Assembly (NCBI GenBank): GCA_031772625.1
Contig: CM062816.1
Span: 633,361,269 to 633,425,268 of the forward strand
Reading direction: 5' to 3'
From: Pinus tabuliformis
Lineage: Eukaryota > Streptophyta > Pinopsida > Pinales > Pinaceae
Length of the DNA: 64,000 bases
The translations under genes and the position numbers were made by a program. The notes beneath the pieces were generated by a model, which was given only the letters and a program-made list of their open reading frames with translations, was not told the origin of the DNA and searched no databases. How positions within the stretch are numbered: position 1 is the first letter of the stretch; each line of letters opens with the position of its first letter. Positions 1-14,529 of this stretch are shown here, piece by piece.

Positions 1-1681
1 ACCAAGAAAATCTATAAAAGAACCATTCTTTTATTGCATGCATTCAAATACTTTCTATACTAAGAAATCATATAAAACATTCATACGTGTTCTTCAAGAA
101 AGTTAACAAGACACTTATCTTATCCTTGGATCAACATGCATAACCAACAAGTTAAACCACCCTTACCGGAAGCAATGGCTCTACTTATGCAATTAGAAGC
201 ATAATCTCCTAAGTGTCACACATGCACTAGAGTTACCACTTGATGCTAGATGCAACAACTATCATACAGTACTATGTGTCCCTTTCAGAATAATGACTTC
301 AAGGAGACATTATGAAAATAATTACATCAACACATTATAGTTATCATTTTCCAACTCCTTAATACTCACATGCACATCGAGTGTTACCTAGTCATCCCCA
401 GACTTAGAGTCTCTGCAAGATTCTGACACTCAAAGCTTGCTCTTACCTGGTCATTACCAGACATAGCGATTTTCTTTTTCCCATCTCCGTCTGTCCCTAC
501 AGCACGGTCTTCTTCCTTCTCCTTGCTTCCTTTTTCCTTTGGAAGCATCTATGGTTGGGGAAGGTAGTTAGAGTTCACTGACAACTGTATTAACACAGGT
601 AGTCTATTAATGGATAATTATCACATGTAGTTATACCATGAATGGGTCCTAGAAATGTTACCCACTGAACATGCTTCTACAATTAAGTTCACACTGGAAT
701 GCAACATGCATAAGAAATTCATCATTCCCATAGTGGAGATAAATTCAACCATCATTAAATCGAGGCTCCAATGATTTTTACCTCTCAACAAGTAATGATA
801 AACACATACCATGCTAATGGATTCCACTTAATTAGAGGGTAATCATCATTAAATCTATTAAGACATAAGCATATACTATTCATCATGCATTCCCATGGTG
901 AATAAAATTAAGAACTCTTCTCATGCACAACTGGACTATAGCACAGAGAGAGTAAGAATCTTCACACACACATTCCATGCATGTGACATTAATCAACTTC
1001 ACTTGTTTACGAATTGTAGAAATCTTACTCCAATTCAATTAATGCATATACGTTCTATGGTTTAGTCATACAACACTAACCAATCTCAACTACCAATCAC
1101 CTTCATGCATCCATGACAAGGCTAAATCAAAAGTTAGTTATGACACTCAAGTCTCGCTACTTGACTCATTGTATGTTTTCAATATCTAAAGGGGTTCTTC
1201 TAATGTCCTTTTTAAAACAATTTTTCATCCTATTCAAGGATGTTCCCCCCTGATTTATATTCATGCATTGGCTCATTAAGTTTTGTTCATTGTAATTTCG
1301 ATCTAGTTCAATAAATGCATTATTGTTATTGTCATTTGTGCAAATCAAAAGTTGGTAGTTGATTGTCACTTTCCTCAATGAGTGTTCAATATTATTCTTA
1401 CGTGTAATGAGTGTTCAATTTTGTTTGTAAGTGCGACAAAAGTTTCATTATCTTTTATCCTCATCAGGAATCCAACGTTATGAACGTAGTTATGCAACAA
1501 CTTATTATTTACTTCTCAAAGAAGTTATAAACAGGAATCACACCTATCATGCCAAAAGTAGTGTACTACATAATGAATATGTGAATGATTAAACTCGTAC
1601 CTGAGTTAATGCCTATTGATGGCGTACCTCAATATCCTTTCCGCTTACCAATTCCCAAAGGCGCCAGTACTGCAACCTTTA
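1..1681 (-). mobile_element. Internal (leader/gag-side) region of gypsy element A, decayed
   Basis: This stretch lies on the internal side of the PBS at 1682-1693, so it should be the leader and gag side of a minus-strand LTR retrotransposon whose other end is outside the window. I find no gag motif, zinc knuckle or ORF longer than about 70 codons on either strand, so coding sequence here is absent or fully eroded. Assignment rests on position alone. Confidence 0.5.
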
Positions 1682-1693
1682 GCTCTGATACCA
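1682..1693 (-). other. Primer-binding site of element A (tRNA-iMet type)
   Basis: On the minus strand this reads TGGTATCAGAGC, an exact match to the initiator-Met tRNA 3' end complement used by most plant LTR retrotransposons. Two bases (CT on the plus strand) separate it from the LTR edge at 1696. It shows that the LTR at 1696-4231 is the 5' LTR of a minus-strand element. Confidence 0.9.
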
Positions 1694-1695
1694 CT

Positions 1696-4231
1696 TGTCA
1701 CATACCCCGATAACCTCGCAGGCAAAAGTAGGGAGTTAGAATTTTTCGTACAAATTACCACAAGTAATTAACCAATTCACAACTCCTCAATTCATTATTA
1801 ACCATTAAATATAATATTCATTGGTGCAAGTAAATTGCCATCAAAGACAGTAAGTTTCATAAGCATTGCATAATCTTTAATCATCACTGAAATAACATAA
1901 ACTGTCTCATGAATCCATGCATCCATTTCTTGATAACCTTAACATATTAGATAATCATACAATCTAATAAAGAACCATCAACATCAAGGATTCAACATCA
2001 TCCATCTGACACAAAAGGCAATCACATCAATCACACCATTGAACACGGAAATACCCTGGAAACCCCGTAGGGTGAAAACCAGCAAACGTTTAATCTTCTT
2101 ATTAAACGCTCGTGAGGGTTTTCACCCCTCACTCAATGGCTTATAAGGGATTCCATCCCTTAACCATTGTTATAAACTCATTACAATAAGTTATCATTTG
2201 GTTGTCACATAACTAGCTACAAGCTAATACAATTTACATGTAATCTTTTATTTACATACCGCCACATGCAAAGTTCCTTGTGGCATAATTGTTCTAGCAA
2301 TGGGCAATACTGCAGCTTGACTTCATCTGCATGAACGAATAATCTTTTTCCTGTCATAATGTTAAACATCACCTTCCTTGGCACCATCTGCCATCGTTTC
2401 CTGTCAATGCAGTCATCAACAATCTTGGCAACAAGATTAGTCACAATATTATTCAAACAATGATCAACCTCTAAGAGATTCTTTAATATCTTTCACACAT
2501 GCATGAGCACGCATAATATACTAGTAAACTCTTGTTCTACTTTTCACAATACTTATTCATACTAATGCATATTTTTCTCATAACCAAGTATTGTTTTTCA
2601 AGAGATATCACTACCCATGAGAATATATCACAAACTACCCTCTTTAATCTATATTCACTTCCAGGAAAGGAAAGAAAAGACTACGAAATACCTTCTTAAG
2701 AAAAGAGAATTCATCCTATCTTTTCTTACATAAACACATATGCATGTTATATAAAGACAATAAATGTTCCTTATCTTTTAATGTTGCAATATATATAATA
2801 ACCATCTTTTCCTATATATAGGAATAACAACCTTTAACTACATGTAGTAATATATTTTCTCTACCAAGAAAATATATATAAAATCAATATTTATCTACAT
2901 GCGGTAATATATTTTCTTTACAAGAGGAATATATAACCTTAATCTACATGTAGTAATATATTAGATTATTCATACTAAGGTTATTTAGGTAAAAACCTTC
3001 TTTAGGTTATTCAAGTAAAAACCCTATTCTCTTTACCAAGAGGAATATATAATCTTTATTTACATGTCCTAATACATTTTCTTTGCCAAGAAAATATAAA
3101 ACAACAATCTCCTCAAGAACTTTATATGTCCTATACATCTCTTCTCAAGAGGATATTTTGGGTTCTTAGTAAGAACCTTGTGTAATTTATCCCAAGAAAT
3201 AATAAAGCTACTTAGCTTTTAACACTCTCAAGAAAATCACAAAACTACTTAGTTTTTACTGTGCATAAACTAAGCAACCAATACTTTCAAGAGGACTTAT
3301 ATCTCTGCAATAGTTTAATGCCTAAGAACTTTAAAGTGAGATTCTAATATTATGCCTTCAGGATGCATAAACTTATATGTTCATAGACAACGCAGATTTT
3401 TCAAAAAGAAAGGCACCATAGACTTATCATTTGCATCGACAAATTCTTTGCATAGCAATTTCCATTTCTTGCTCATATCACCACCTCTTTAAAAAGAGTG
3501 TGCATAATTTTGGACTTACCTTGAGTGTGATTTCAAGCATGAAATCCGCAATACCTACCCCTCGTGACTGAAAGAAACAAATTTGTGTCTCTTGGTCTAG
3601 CTTCAAACTCTCATAACCGCAACTCTGTCCTCACCCTTGCAGCTTTCACAGTGAACAGATACATTAAATTACAATAGTTGCTTGGGTCGGAGAGCCGCTA
3701 CCTGAACAAGATCTTCCTACAGCTTAACCTTTTGATGTATTTGAGTGTTTCGAGGTGAGGCCTCAGTTCTTCAATGGTTGCCTCCTCTTAGCATGAAGTT
3801 CTGTCCCAGCTCCCTCCAATCGCGCAGATAACACTCGGCTAATTGGATACGAATTTATGCAGCCTTTTTCCTCCGCGGTTCAGCGATGGACACTAATATA
3901 TAACAGGCATATCACCCAAGGAACCGTTCCTCATCAAGAAAACAGTTTCGGAGTTTGCTCGGGGATCGGGTTTTTGTTCATAATCTCATTAAAGCCCCCT
4001 ACATGAAGTGATGACTCGCTCGCAGTTAATCTGGCGGTTGTCTTTCTCGAAACCGTCTAGAAAAGCAGGTGGCTTCAGTTCCCATTTTTAAGCCGCCACA
4101 CGCGCCCCCTGTCTGCCATTCTTAATTGACAGCGCTATGGATACAAGAATTAGTTGTTGAAACTAATTCGTAATTTCTTTAAAAAGAATTACTATTTCAT
4201 TAATTAATATTTTACGCATAGGGATGTTACA
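1696..4231 (-). mobile_element. 5' LTR of Ty3/gypsy-like element A (2.5 kb)
   Basis: On the minus strand the LTR opens with TGTAACATCCC and closes with GGGGTATGTGACA, giving the TG...CA ends and the TGTAACA start common among plant gypsy LTRs. The perfect PBS sits two bases beyond its 3' end. Length is 2536 bp. The inner part is AT-rich with repeated short motifs around 2760-3130 and a more GC-balanced block at 3560-4130. No TSD can be tested because the partner LTR is off-window, so the right edge at 4231 rests on the inverted terminal bases only. Confidence 0.8.
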
Positions 4232-5049
4232 GAGAGCAGATAAAGGGATTTTGGTGCACTTTAATTCAAGCATAGAGGATATGTAATTTTTTTGTATTTT
4301 TTTTTATGTTTGATATTGAGTTGACTAACATTTAAAAAAATATTAATAGCAAAAATAAGTCAACTGAGATATTTCTAGAAAGAAAAGACTATGTGTTGTT
4401 CAAAATGAAGCAGATGTGTAATTATTTTATTTTTGACATGCAATCCACACACATATATATATTCTCGACTTGGAATTCAAACACACATACATCTTAATTC
4501 CAATTTTTTTTTTATTTTTTTTTTTTACACTGAGAAAAAGCTCACATCCCTAATCTTTCCCTACACTTAATAGACTCAAAATCAAAATAAATCTTTACAC
4601 ACTCACACAAAGGCAATATGTATTTTTTTTATTATAAAAAAATATTAGTTAATTATAAAACAATTCAGATATATTTTCACAAATCTTCTCATTATGAGAT
4701 TACAAATCTATTAAAAAATATATCTTAATTTTTTTAAATAAAGAAACAAAATTTAATAAAATTCCATATATATATATATATATATAGATATAGATATGAC
4801 ATTATTGTACATATAATAAAATTATATGAAAATATAAATTAAATATTTCATATAAGTATTCATTTTTTCAGATGAAAAATCCTTAATTTTATTCAAATTA
4901 AAAGGAAAAAATTACATTTTGCACATGTCTTAAGGTATTCAATCATATAACCTTGTAGTGATGCATACCATTATAAAAAAATTATAAAAGATACATAAAA
5001 AATTCAATGTTTTTAAGAGTGGTAAAAATAACTTAACATTCCCTTTTTT
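4232..5049. other. AT-rich intergenic DNA, no gene seen
   Basis: Flank of element A. It holds homopolymer T runs near 4505-4526, a short (TA)n at about 4768-4786 and no ORF or retroelement motif that I can recognise. It could be the eroded endonuclease/RT part of the minus-strand LINE whose ORF1 lies to the right, but I see no EN or RT motif to support this. Confidence 0.5.
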
Positions 5050-5990
5050 CTTTTCTTTTTATCCACATTTCACTAAACTCCTTGATTTATAAGGGTTGTG
5101 ACTATTGCTAATCGATTATCTTCCATTTGCAAGGTACTTCTTTGTCTAGTTCAAACTCTATTATGCATGGGTCTTTTTGTGTCTCCCAAATATTTTTCTA
5201 TGGGTAATCCCCTTTCCACTACTCCGGAACTATCATCATTGTTGAGTCTATCCCCTTCTGGGTGATACACATTAGTCCAGATCTGTCCCTTCACTACCAT
5301 TTGGATGGCTTCTAGGTTGGTTTTTGTACTACTAAATTTTGATGATTTTCCTAGTGCTCTTCTCTTCATCTTCTATGTTGTTTGGAAACTATCATCCCTT
5401 TCTCTTTGAAACTTTCCTCTTTTTCTTTTTTGGTGCCTTTTTTCTTATGGTGGGGAGTTTTGAAAATGTACTATGTAGAAGCAAGTTCAGCATCTAAAAG
5501 TCACATTCTCATAGTCTAACACTTGTGTCCACGGAAATTATTTTATAAGAAGACAATTTAAGATAATTTTACTAAGGTCGATCTCTACACATATGCCGAC
5601 AAAAGTAAAAATTCCTTATCATGTTTTCTCTAGGTCTAGTCTTTTGAATTTTCCCAAATTATTTCCTATATCCTTCAACACTTAAGGATGCCAAAAAGGA
5701 AGGGGAGGTTTGGTAACCTTACAAAAAATATCATTGTTGTTGCCACCATAATTTTTGCATCAAACCTTAGAATCCATGGGGTCATAAAAAGCCAAACTAT
5801 GCCCTAGAACCATAGTCCTCCATTTAAAAAAAATTCCCTGTCATGTTGTGTCTAGAATTGTACTATGAAAAATCATTTAGAACTCAAAAGAGGTCACATT
5901 TTGTTTTCCAAGAAGAGTATATCCATTCATATAAGTCTTCTAATTTCAGCCAAAACCCATTAAACATCCCGTGTTTTTAATATTAAAGCC
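5050..5990 (-). pseudogene. LINE ORF1 remnant (DUF4283-type), broken
   Basis: In one minus-strand frame about 5640-5840 reads NGGLWF, stop, GIVWLF, MTPWILRFDA, then FFVRLPNLPFLFG. This is the layout of the DUF4283 nucleic-acid-binding domain in ORF1 of plant L1-type LINEs (GGPWF...LxPWxPxFD...VxVRLPxLPxxFW). Further codons toward 5480 continue with interspersed stops. A 72-codon open stretch at 5151-5369, rich in Lys, Asp and Glu, may be the ORF1 tail. At least three in-frame stops show it is dead. DUF4283 also occurs in some solitary plant proteins, but zinc-knuckle or EN context is not preserved here to decide. No poly(A) tail or TSD was found. Confidence 0.55.
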
Positions 5991-6707
5991 AAATTTTACC
6001 TCTTTCGATTATATTTCATATAAGTATTAAATGTTTCTAGCTAATTTTTTTATAAATAATTTGTATTTATTAATATGTAAAATAATATAACTTGTAAATA
6101 TAAATGAATAAACTTCTATAAATGGTATTATAATTTCATTTCATTTTTTCATTTTGGTTGTGTTTCTCCTTTCAACTTCTATTTAGTTTTATGAATGAGG
6201 GTAAAATTAATTTGGAAATCTAAGACCTATTTATAATAAATTTGTTTTTAAATGAATATTTATATACAAATTTAGGTTATTCATATTCTTCTTCCAATGA
6301 GAGATCCATGTTCCATGCTCTAATATTCTATTGCATTTGAAAAATATATTGGGAATTAGAGTTTTGTTGTTTTAGGATTAATTTCTTAAAGTTCTCTAGA
6401 TCTATTCTTCATGTGTCAACAAACTAAAAAATTTTCTTTGTTCTTGCAATGGATAGAATAGACATCTCAAGGGTCATTTGTGGGATAGAAGTCTTCAATT
6501 TTTCTACTCCATAAAATATGCATGGGGATGAATTTTTTGACTAGTTGGATTGCTCCATATGATCGTTACAACACCCTAATATCATACATAGGAGGGTGGG
6601 AATATTGGTTTTCCAAGTCCATTTTGTCCATAATTTGATGTAAAATTTCGTATTCCTTGAGATCTTCCTAAGTTGAGTAATTAGAGGAAACAAAGTCAGA
6701 ACCTTCG
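5991..6707. other. AT-rich DNA, nothing recognised
   Basis: No ORF over 60 codons, no repeat pair and no retroelement motif that I can identify. It lies between the LINE remnant and the 86-bp tandem repeat. Confidence 0.4.
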
Positions 6708-6935
6708 CTAAGGTTGTAGACTACATTTCCTAACATGAAACATTATGCTTCCAAACATTTGAAGGATTAGATGTATAAAAGTGATTACCTTTTCTAAGGT
6801 TGTAGACTATATTTCCTAACATGACACGTTATGCTTCCCAACATTTGAATGACGAGCGGTATAAAAGTGAGAATCTTTGCTAAGGTTGCAAACTATATTT
6901 CCTAGCATGAAACCTTATGCTTCATAGTATTTGGA
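6708..6935. repeat. 86-bp tandem repeat, about 2.7 copies
   Basis: Units start with CTAAGGTTG at 6708, 6794 and 6880, a constant 86-bp period. Each continues through a TTTCCTA(A/G)CATGA block and a TTATGCTT block; the first two also share a TATAAAAGTGA block. Copies differ by scattered substitutions. Each unit carries a TATAAAAG word, which could look like a TATA box but is probably just part of the repeat. Confidence 0.8.
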
Positions 6936-8069
6936 TTTCTTGCTTCTCCATATAGACGGTATTCATAACCATAGAATTCCTGGACATGCATTGGTGTCCA
7001 TTTTAATGGAAATTATTGATCTATAAAAAATTTAAATTCTATTTTATCAAGGGGAAGCAACATATGACCTAGTTTGTTAATTTATGATGAATTTACACCA
7101 CAAAATGAACCAACATGGGAAGAGAAAAGTGATTTAAGGATTGAGTTCCAAAATAAAAATGTCAATTAATGCTACCAACCATAGGTCACCATCACTTAAA
7201 AATCAATCAAACCAATCATTAAATAAAGATAGAAACACTAAAACATTAGACAACCCCAAACCTGGGCCATCAATGCTCAAAATTCTAGAACAATAGATAC
7301 CATTACAAATAGTAAAATTTTAGAAACACCAAAAATCCAAACACAATATAAGCACAATCTTCAATAGTGAAAAAATCATAGAGCACCAGAAGACCATTGA
7401 GATGTTTTTCAAGATTTCAATGTTCCAAAAAACTTATAACATAGAGATAGTGGACCCTACTAGGAAGGATGACTACCCTAGAATAGTCCACCACTATAAA
7501 AAAATTCTCAAACCAAAAGTGTAATGTGAAATCATCCCACCTAAATATTCATAATATATGCCAAAAGACTCAATATGCATACTATAAATTGATTTTAGAA
7601 CAACTCTATTCATATTTTATTCCTTTGATTGAGATCCAATAACAACCAAATTCACATGACATTTATTGTTTATGAAATTGATTATGAGTCTTCATGATTA
7701 ATAAAATGAAAATGGGGTTAATATATGCTTTGAACAAGTGTGACCCCATTTTGTAAAAGAACTCCAACACTTTGATTGGTTGCTTCATTTGTTGTGTCCT
7801 TACCTTGTAAGCTATGTTCCCTTAACACATGGAGGAATTAAACATTGTGTAATATGTGATTCTCTTTTTGAACCATTACTATGAAAAATGTTATCTTACT
7901 ATTGGAAGGAATCTCTTTTGAGGTCATTAGGATAAGTATTTCACTTGAGTGGCCAAAGAGAATCTAGTTCTTACATTATCTACATTTACTAATGTTAGGT
8001 CCTAAAAACGAACATATACATTACCTAATTCTTTATGGAAGCCTAAAACATCATGCTTAAGTTATATGT
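6936..8069. other. AT-rich DNA, nothing recognised
   Basis: No coding or repeat signal found. It may contain the left end of the element E LTR, whose boundary I could not place exactly. Confidence 0.4.
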
Positions 8070-9754
<1,685 letters not shown>

Positions 9755-9763
9755 TCCCCCCCG
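9755..9763 (-). other. Polypurine tract of element E
   Basis: A run of seven C on the plus strand (GGGGGGG on the minus strand) abuts the LTR start at 9754. The homologous PPT at the right LTR is at 34175-34183. Confidence 0.75.
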
Positions 9764-11433
9764 GTTGAGCAGAACATTGTCCTCGATGTTTTCTTAGACC
9801 TCCAAATAGTCCAGAATATGCCTTATGTGTAGATTCACTATCTTCCCAAGTAACCTCACCAGAATGAAGTACTTATGTTGCATTTAACCTAGGTTATTGC
9901 TTGTTTCTGTAGCATAATTCTCTTTTATCAGAATATGAAGAGGTTCGACCTACATCCAAAATCGTTATGATAATTAGTTTCCATCAATCATCATCCAGTA
10001 AGATATTTATATACATTTTTTGAATATTCATTACAAAAACATCAATCATTACTTATATATATTTAGTAAGGGTCACCAACATACATCACAACCCAAAACA
10101 GATTGATAACCTACACCTACTAAGGGTTAGTAGCATCTTTGTACACTCATCATTGTCAACTCCTTTACTTACCTAATTTCTATATCAATCACCAAGGACC
10201 CCACCACGTGCTTCTTCTATATGTTCATACCACAAAGGTATCAGTTTCAGCTCGATAATTTCTTAGGGGCAATAGTATGTTCAGGAACCATTCATATTTT
10301 TTGTTTTTCATGAGAAATTGCAGCTAGTGCATTCTTGTATTAGATGGTACTACTATACTCTTACCTGAATTTTGAATGTTATATACATAATAGTCATTCA
10401 CGAGTAGAGTATAAGATAACTTCCATTCCCTATCATATTCAAATAGCCATTTTTTTGTCTACTTTGTCCCAGTAAACTTAACAGTGTCAATCTTGGGAAC
10501 ACCTTGCCATTTGTTTTTCTTTAGTGCCATCCAAGGTCCATTTTGTAGTATTTTCAATTTTTGCCCCTCGTCATTCTATATTGTAGGTTACTCATGTAAG
10601 TTATATGTAAATATTATTTTGTATCTAGTCCTAGTGTTTATCCCTGCTTCGTTATCTTATACTTGCCTTGTTACTATGCTACAGTTCCATCCTTATAAAT
10701 TGGAACACTTCCACTTCATTCAACAATTAATTATTTTAATACATTTGAGCTATTAGGTCCAGTGGCATATTAATAGACAACACTTTTACTCCAATCAGGG
10801 AATGATGTGTTATCTTATTATACCCTCATAGAATAACCATTATTTTTATCATCACAATGAAAGGTTATTTACCTCGTTCCTATAGTGGTTTGCATCTAAT
10901 GATCTATTTCTTAAGTACCATTGTAATTTCATGATATCAAACATACCACTACACATTACTATCAACTTCTAGAACAATTATTTCTGCTTAACACCTTCAC
11001 GGTAATTCTTATCTTATGTTTTATGTAGGTGGATCCAATCATGTCCACACTACCTATTCACGGGTTGTTTACATTCAAAATCATGCTTCCATGTATGAGT
11101 TGGTTTTCTTCATTGTATATTTTCCTTCGGATCCTTCCTCTTGAATTTTCATGTCTGTCAACTATCTCCATACTCTAGATTAGTGTGGTATTCTTAGTAG
11201 TTATTGTGTAAGCATATTGTTACTCTAATCAACTTTTGCAAGACTTAATTTGTATCTATAAAATCATTTGGGGCTCTTTTAAGGTACCTATCTAAGGTAC
11301 CATTAACTGGTGATACATTGTACTTTCCATGTTGATACATGTAATTATTACATCAGTATGATACCTGTAATTATTTATTTCCTTTGGAACAACTCTATTG
11401 GAATTCCCAGTGATTCTTATTTGCACTTATTGG
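9764..11433 (-). pseudogene. Element E internal region: chromodomain end of a gypsy pol, decayed
   Basis: Next to the PPT one minus-strand frame reads SGEVTWEDSES, and another shows the NIEDNVLL-like end typical of chromodomain-bearing gypsy polyproteins, so a frameshift separates them. The homologous copy at 34184-34330 reads GEATWEDNDW. This is the integrase C-terminal chromodomain signature (EATWED...LED) expected at the very end of pol. About 500 bp (to roughly 10275) aligns with 34175-34705. From 10276 to 11433 I find no motif. Copia element B is inserted at 11439, so the rest of this internal region continues at 21221-21273 and 28484-30757. Confidence 0.6.
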
Positions 11434-11438
11434 TGTTA
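11434..11438. other. Target-site duplication of element B (left)
   Basis: TGTTA, identical to 21216-21220. The exact match fixes both ends of the 9.8-kb nested structure. Confidence 0.9.
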
Positions 11439-13286
11439 TGTTAATTTTATGTATGTTCTATGCTTAGGGCATTTTATTTCAATTTTTGATAGTTAGCTCA
11501 ATATCTTTTCCAGATTAGCAATCATGTTAGTATAATAGTACATTGCAGATAGAACATAAACATAAATCACAGAAGACAAGCCAAGGCAGGAGGAAATGAG
11601 ATGTGTTGCTAGCCAGGGACAAACCCCAATGTGGGGAAACCCTTGATCAATTCTTCTTATATGTTCTTGAATACTTCAACGGAGAGAGAGAGAGAGAGAG
11701 AGATAGTACATTTACAACAGAAGTCAACACTTTGACTTATCTAGATAAGAGCATAGATCATATCTAAGAAGATGATACATGAGATAAGTTGAAGACATGG
11801 TGCTTTAATTGATTCTCCAAGGTGACTCCTTCTCCTATCATTGTGTTGCATCTCATCATCATGCTGCACCTCACCATGTTGCACCATGCTGCACCTATCA
11901 TCATAATTTTGGACCTCATGGCCATGTTGTACAAATCATACTAGTGCACCTTGCTTGCCATGTTGTCCATGATTGCTGATGTCCCATGTGCCTTTGTTTT
12001 CATGTCACAACTGTTATCCCACTTTTCCTAGCCATACCTTACTGTTGTCCTATATGTCTTATCATACCTTGCTATTGTACCATGTGTCTTAGCAGCACCA
12101 TGTAGCCTTACACTTCCATGCATCTTAGCAGCACTATATACCTTGTTGTCCCATGCATCTTAGCAGCACTATGTACCTTGTTGTCCTATTTACTTTGCTG
12201 CACTAGTGTGCTAGTAGCCTTGCTGTCCCATGCATTGTGTTGTCCCAACATGTTGTTCATGACTGATCTGGTTAGGGCACTAGGCAGCCCTAACTCCACC
12301 TAACAGTCATCAAACAAGTCCCTTGATGACTACGACCCACCTTGGCAAGCTTCTTCCATAGCTACGATGCTTCCTTAGGATGCATATCAGCCCTTCACAG
12401 ATCCATTGTCACCTACAACAGTTACTCCTACCACAACCCTCCACGTTGTCTCCTTACGCTGTCCCTTAGAGATGACTATGACCTGGTTAGGAGGGCCTTT
12501 CTAGGCCTCTCGACCATCTAAATTTCACTTCCCAACAGCTGTTGTAGTAGTCCCTTACTGCAGCCCTATAAACAGAGATATGCACCTCAAAACCATGCAC
12601 AAAACTCACCTATAGTCTGTGGCTTGATTAGCAAGGTAAGACTACTCCAACGTGTCATAAAACAATCCTTAAGCCATCCTTCTTGCCTCTTGCAATGTGG
12701 CTAAGAGCTTTGGCTCTTCTTCTCTAAAATCCGCACCCAAAACAATGATCAGATACTAGGGTTGTCCACAAACTCGGCTATCTTCTAGACTGCGTAGATA
12801 CTAGGGATGTTGTCCTTGTAGCATTAGGGCTTTTCACCTCGCTATCTCCTCTTGATTAGGGTAGCGTAGATCTACTTATAGATTGTGGTTAGGTTCTATG
12901 TAGAAGCTATGGCTAGGACTTTAGCGAGGGCTAATTATTAATCTTCCTTTCCTTCTACGTCTTAGGGCTACTTCCTCCTAGATTTATCTCACAGTAAAAC
13001 CTAAGACAAGTGGAGAAATCAAGACAAAAGTGTGTGTGAAATGACTCTCAAGTTATCTCCTTTTATACTAAAACGTTGAGCACATGTGGGGTTTATTTGG
13101 TTGCTGGCCAACCTTAACTAATTATCCCATAACACAAATAAATTCATAACTCCATGAATACTTATCAGAATCGGATCATCTTTAGATCAATCCTACACCT
13201 CTCGATCAGATGGATCCAAGAGAAATATTAGCTACCATAAATAATATGGTGCACATGCAGTTTCACCCTAGTTTCCAATTTTAACA
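11439..13286 (-). mobile_element. 3' LTR of copia element B (1848 bp)
   Basis: Plus-strand ends are TGTTAATTTTA and CCAATTTTAACA, imperfect inverted termini with TG...CA. It aligns along its length with 15995-16510 and 19919-21215. It contains a short (GA)n at 11684-11702 and many TTGTCC / TAGCAGCA-type repeats at 11840-12250. It is the 3' LTR because the PPT flanks its right side. Confidence 0.9.
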
Positions 13287-13299
13287 CTCCCTCTCTACT
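13287..13299 (-). other. Polypurine tract of element B
   Basis: On the minus strand GTAGAGAGGGAG abuts the TGTTAAAATTGG start of the 3' LTR, the usual purine-rich primer of copia plus-strand synthesis. Confidence 0.75.
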
Positions 13300-13362
13300 A
13301 GGGAAAACTCCATCCACTGATCCATCTACCTAAATCTACTATCTCGGCCATCAGTGCCCTGC

Positions 13363-13632
13363 ACTACTCTACTCTTCTCTACTCTACTCTGCTTTGCTCT
13401 GCTCTTTTGAGATCTGCTCTACTCTACTGAACCATGAAGAAGAAGAATTGATCGAGAATGTCTCATACCATTTTCTACTATCCCGAAGTTAGTTCCTTAT
13501 GAAGAGAGTGTGTCATACCACTCTTACTAACCTAAAGTCAGTTTCATTTATCCCAAGTCAATATCACAAGAGAGTGTGTCAAACCACTCATATTGGTCCC
13601 AGATCAATTTCATTGATCCTAGATCAATGGAG
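13363..13632. repeat. Short tandem repeats between pol end and PPT of B
   Basis: A CTCTA/CTCTG pentamer-rich run occupies about 13363-13430. It is followed by two copies of a 67-bp unit beginning GAGAGTGTGTCA at 13504 and 13571, with a partial degenerate copy before them. Non-coding. Confidence 0.6.
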
Positions 13633-13989
13633 GTCATCCTAGCATATGAAGTACGGTAGATACAATGATTCATCCATCGATAGTGCTACTATGGTCCGTA
13701 ACCCCATTTCCCTACTCGTTGTTCATATGAGAGGCACTTCCCATGACTGGTAGACTGCATGGGTAGGATGCCTCGATAGGATAACCACTTATCATGTCCC
13801 TAAGTCACCACGGGGTATCACAAGAGAAGGTTGAGCCATTCACCATGTATGCAACACACCATTAGGGGAGGGTCAGTTGCCCTATGGTTGCTTGTTTCTC
13901 CAATAAGTACCGCAAGCACCTTGGAGCTCCTAGATCTCAATGCATGCAACATACATGACCCTCATAGGAAGGTCTCTCAATAAATCAAA

Positions 13990-14510
13990 GTTGTTTGGAA
14001 AAGTAAAAAATTTAACCTTTCCCTAGGGCTTCGACAAAATTTTTGCAACCTATACATCAGTCGCTCATCGATGTACCATATCCTAGATAAGGTAGTATTT
14101 GATGTCTATATACTGGAGCAATCATATAATATGGGATTCCTCAACATTCAAACCCCCCCGGTTAACACAAAATATCATGGTGGTATCCATCATGTGTAGA
14201 AAAAACTCACTGAGGAACTTCCACAACCAGGTAGCTTCACACAAGATCATACTCGTAGCTATGTATTCAGTCTCAGTCGTACTGAAAGCAACTGTCTTCT
14301 ACTTCTTACTCATTCAAGATATTGAGAAAAACCCAAAGAGTACCAATACTCAGAAGTTCTCTTGAGATCCTCCACACTGCTTTCCCAGTCAGCAATTGAA
14401 TAATCAAGTAGATTTATATTTCCAGAAGTGTATCTCAATCCATGAGATATTGTGCCCCGAATATATCTGAGAAGATTCTTGTCACCAATCTCGTGAGGCT
14501 CAACCAAAAT
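13990..14510 (-). pseudogene. Copia RNase H remnant (element B)
   Basis: Minus-strand frame 14310-14507 reads LLRYIRGTISHGLRY and, later, DYSIADWESSVEDLKRTSEYWYSLG. It aligns with the copia pattern ILRYLKGT...GLxY...GYSDADWAGD...KSTSGYxFxLG at the RT/RNase H junction. Farther down (14000-14060) AKILSKP, stop, GKVKF resembles the copia C-terminal ADILTKPL...KF. The catalytic-region Asp context is altered and stops and frameshifts separate the pieces, so it cannot make active enzyme. Confidence 0.75.
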
Positions 14511-14529
14511 ATCAACCCAACATGCTAAC

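Noticed and set aside
6317-6328. GCTCTAATATTC as a PBS for the left E LTR
   Set aside because: Only about 8 of 12 matches and the following sequence lacks an LTR start or similarity to 30772.
6708-6935. TATAAAAG words as a promoter
   Set aside because: They recur with the 86-bp tandem unit and no gene follows.
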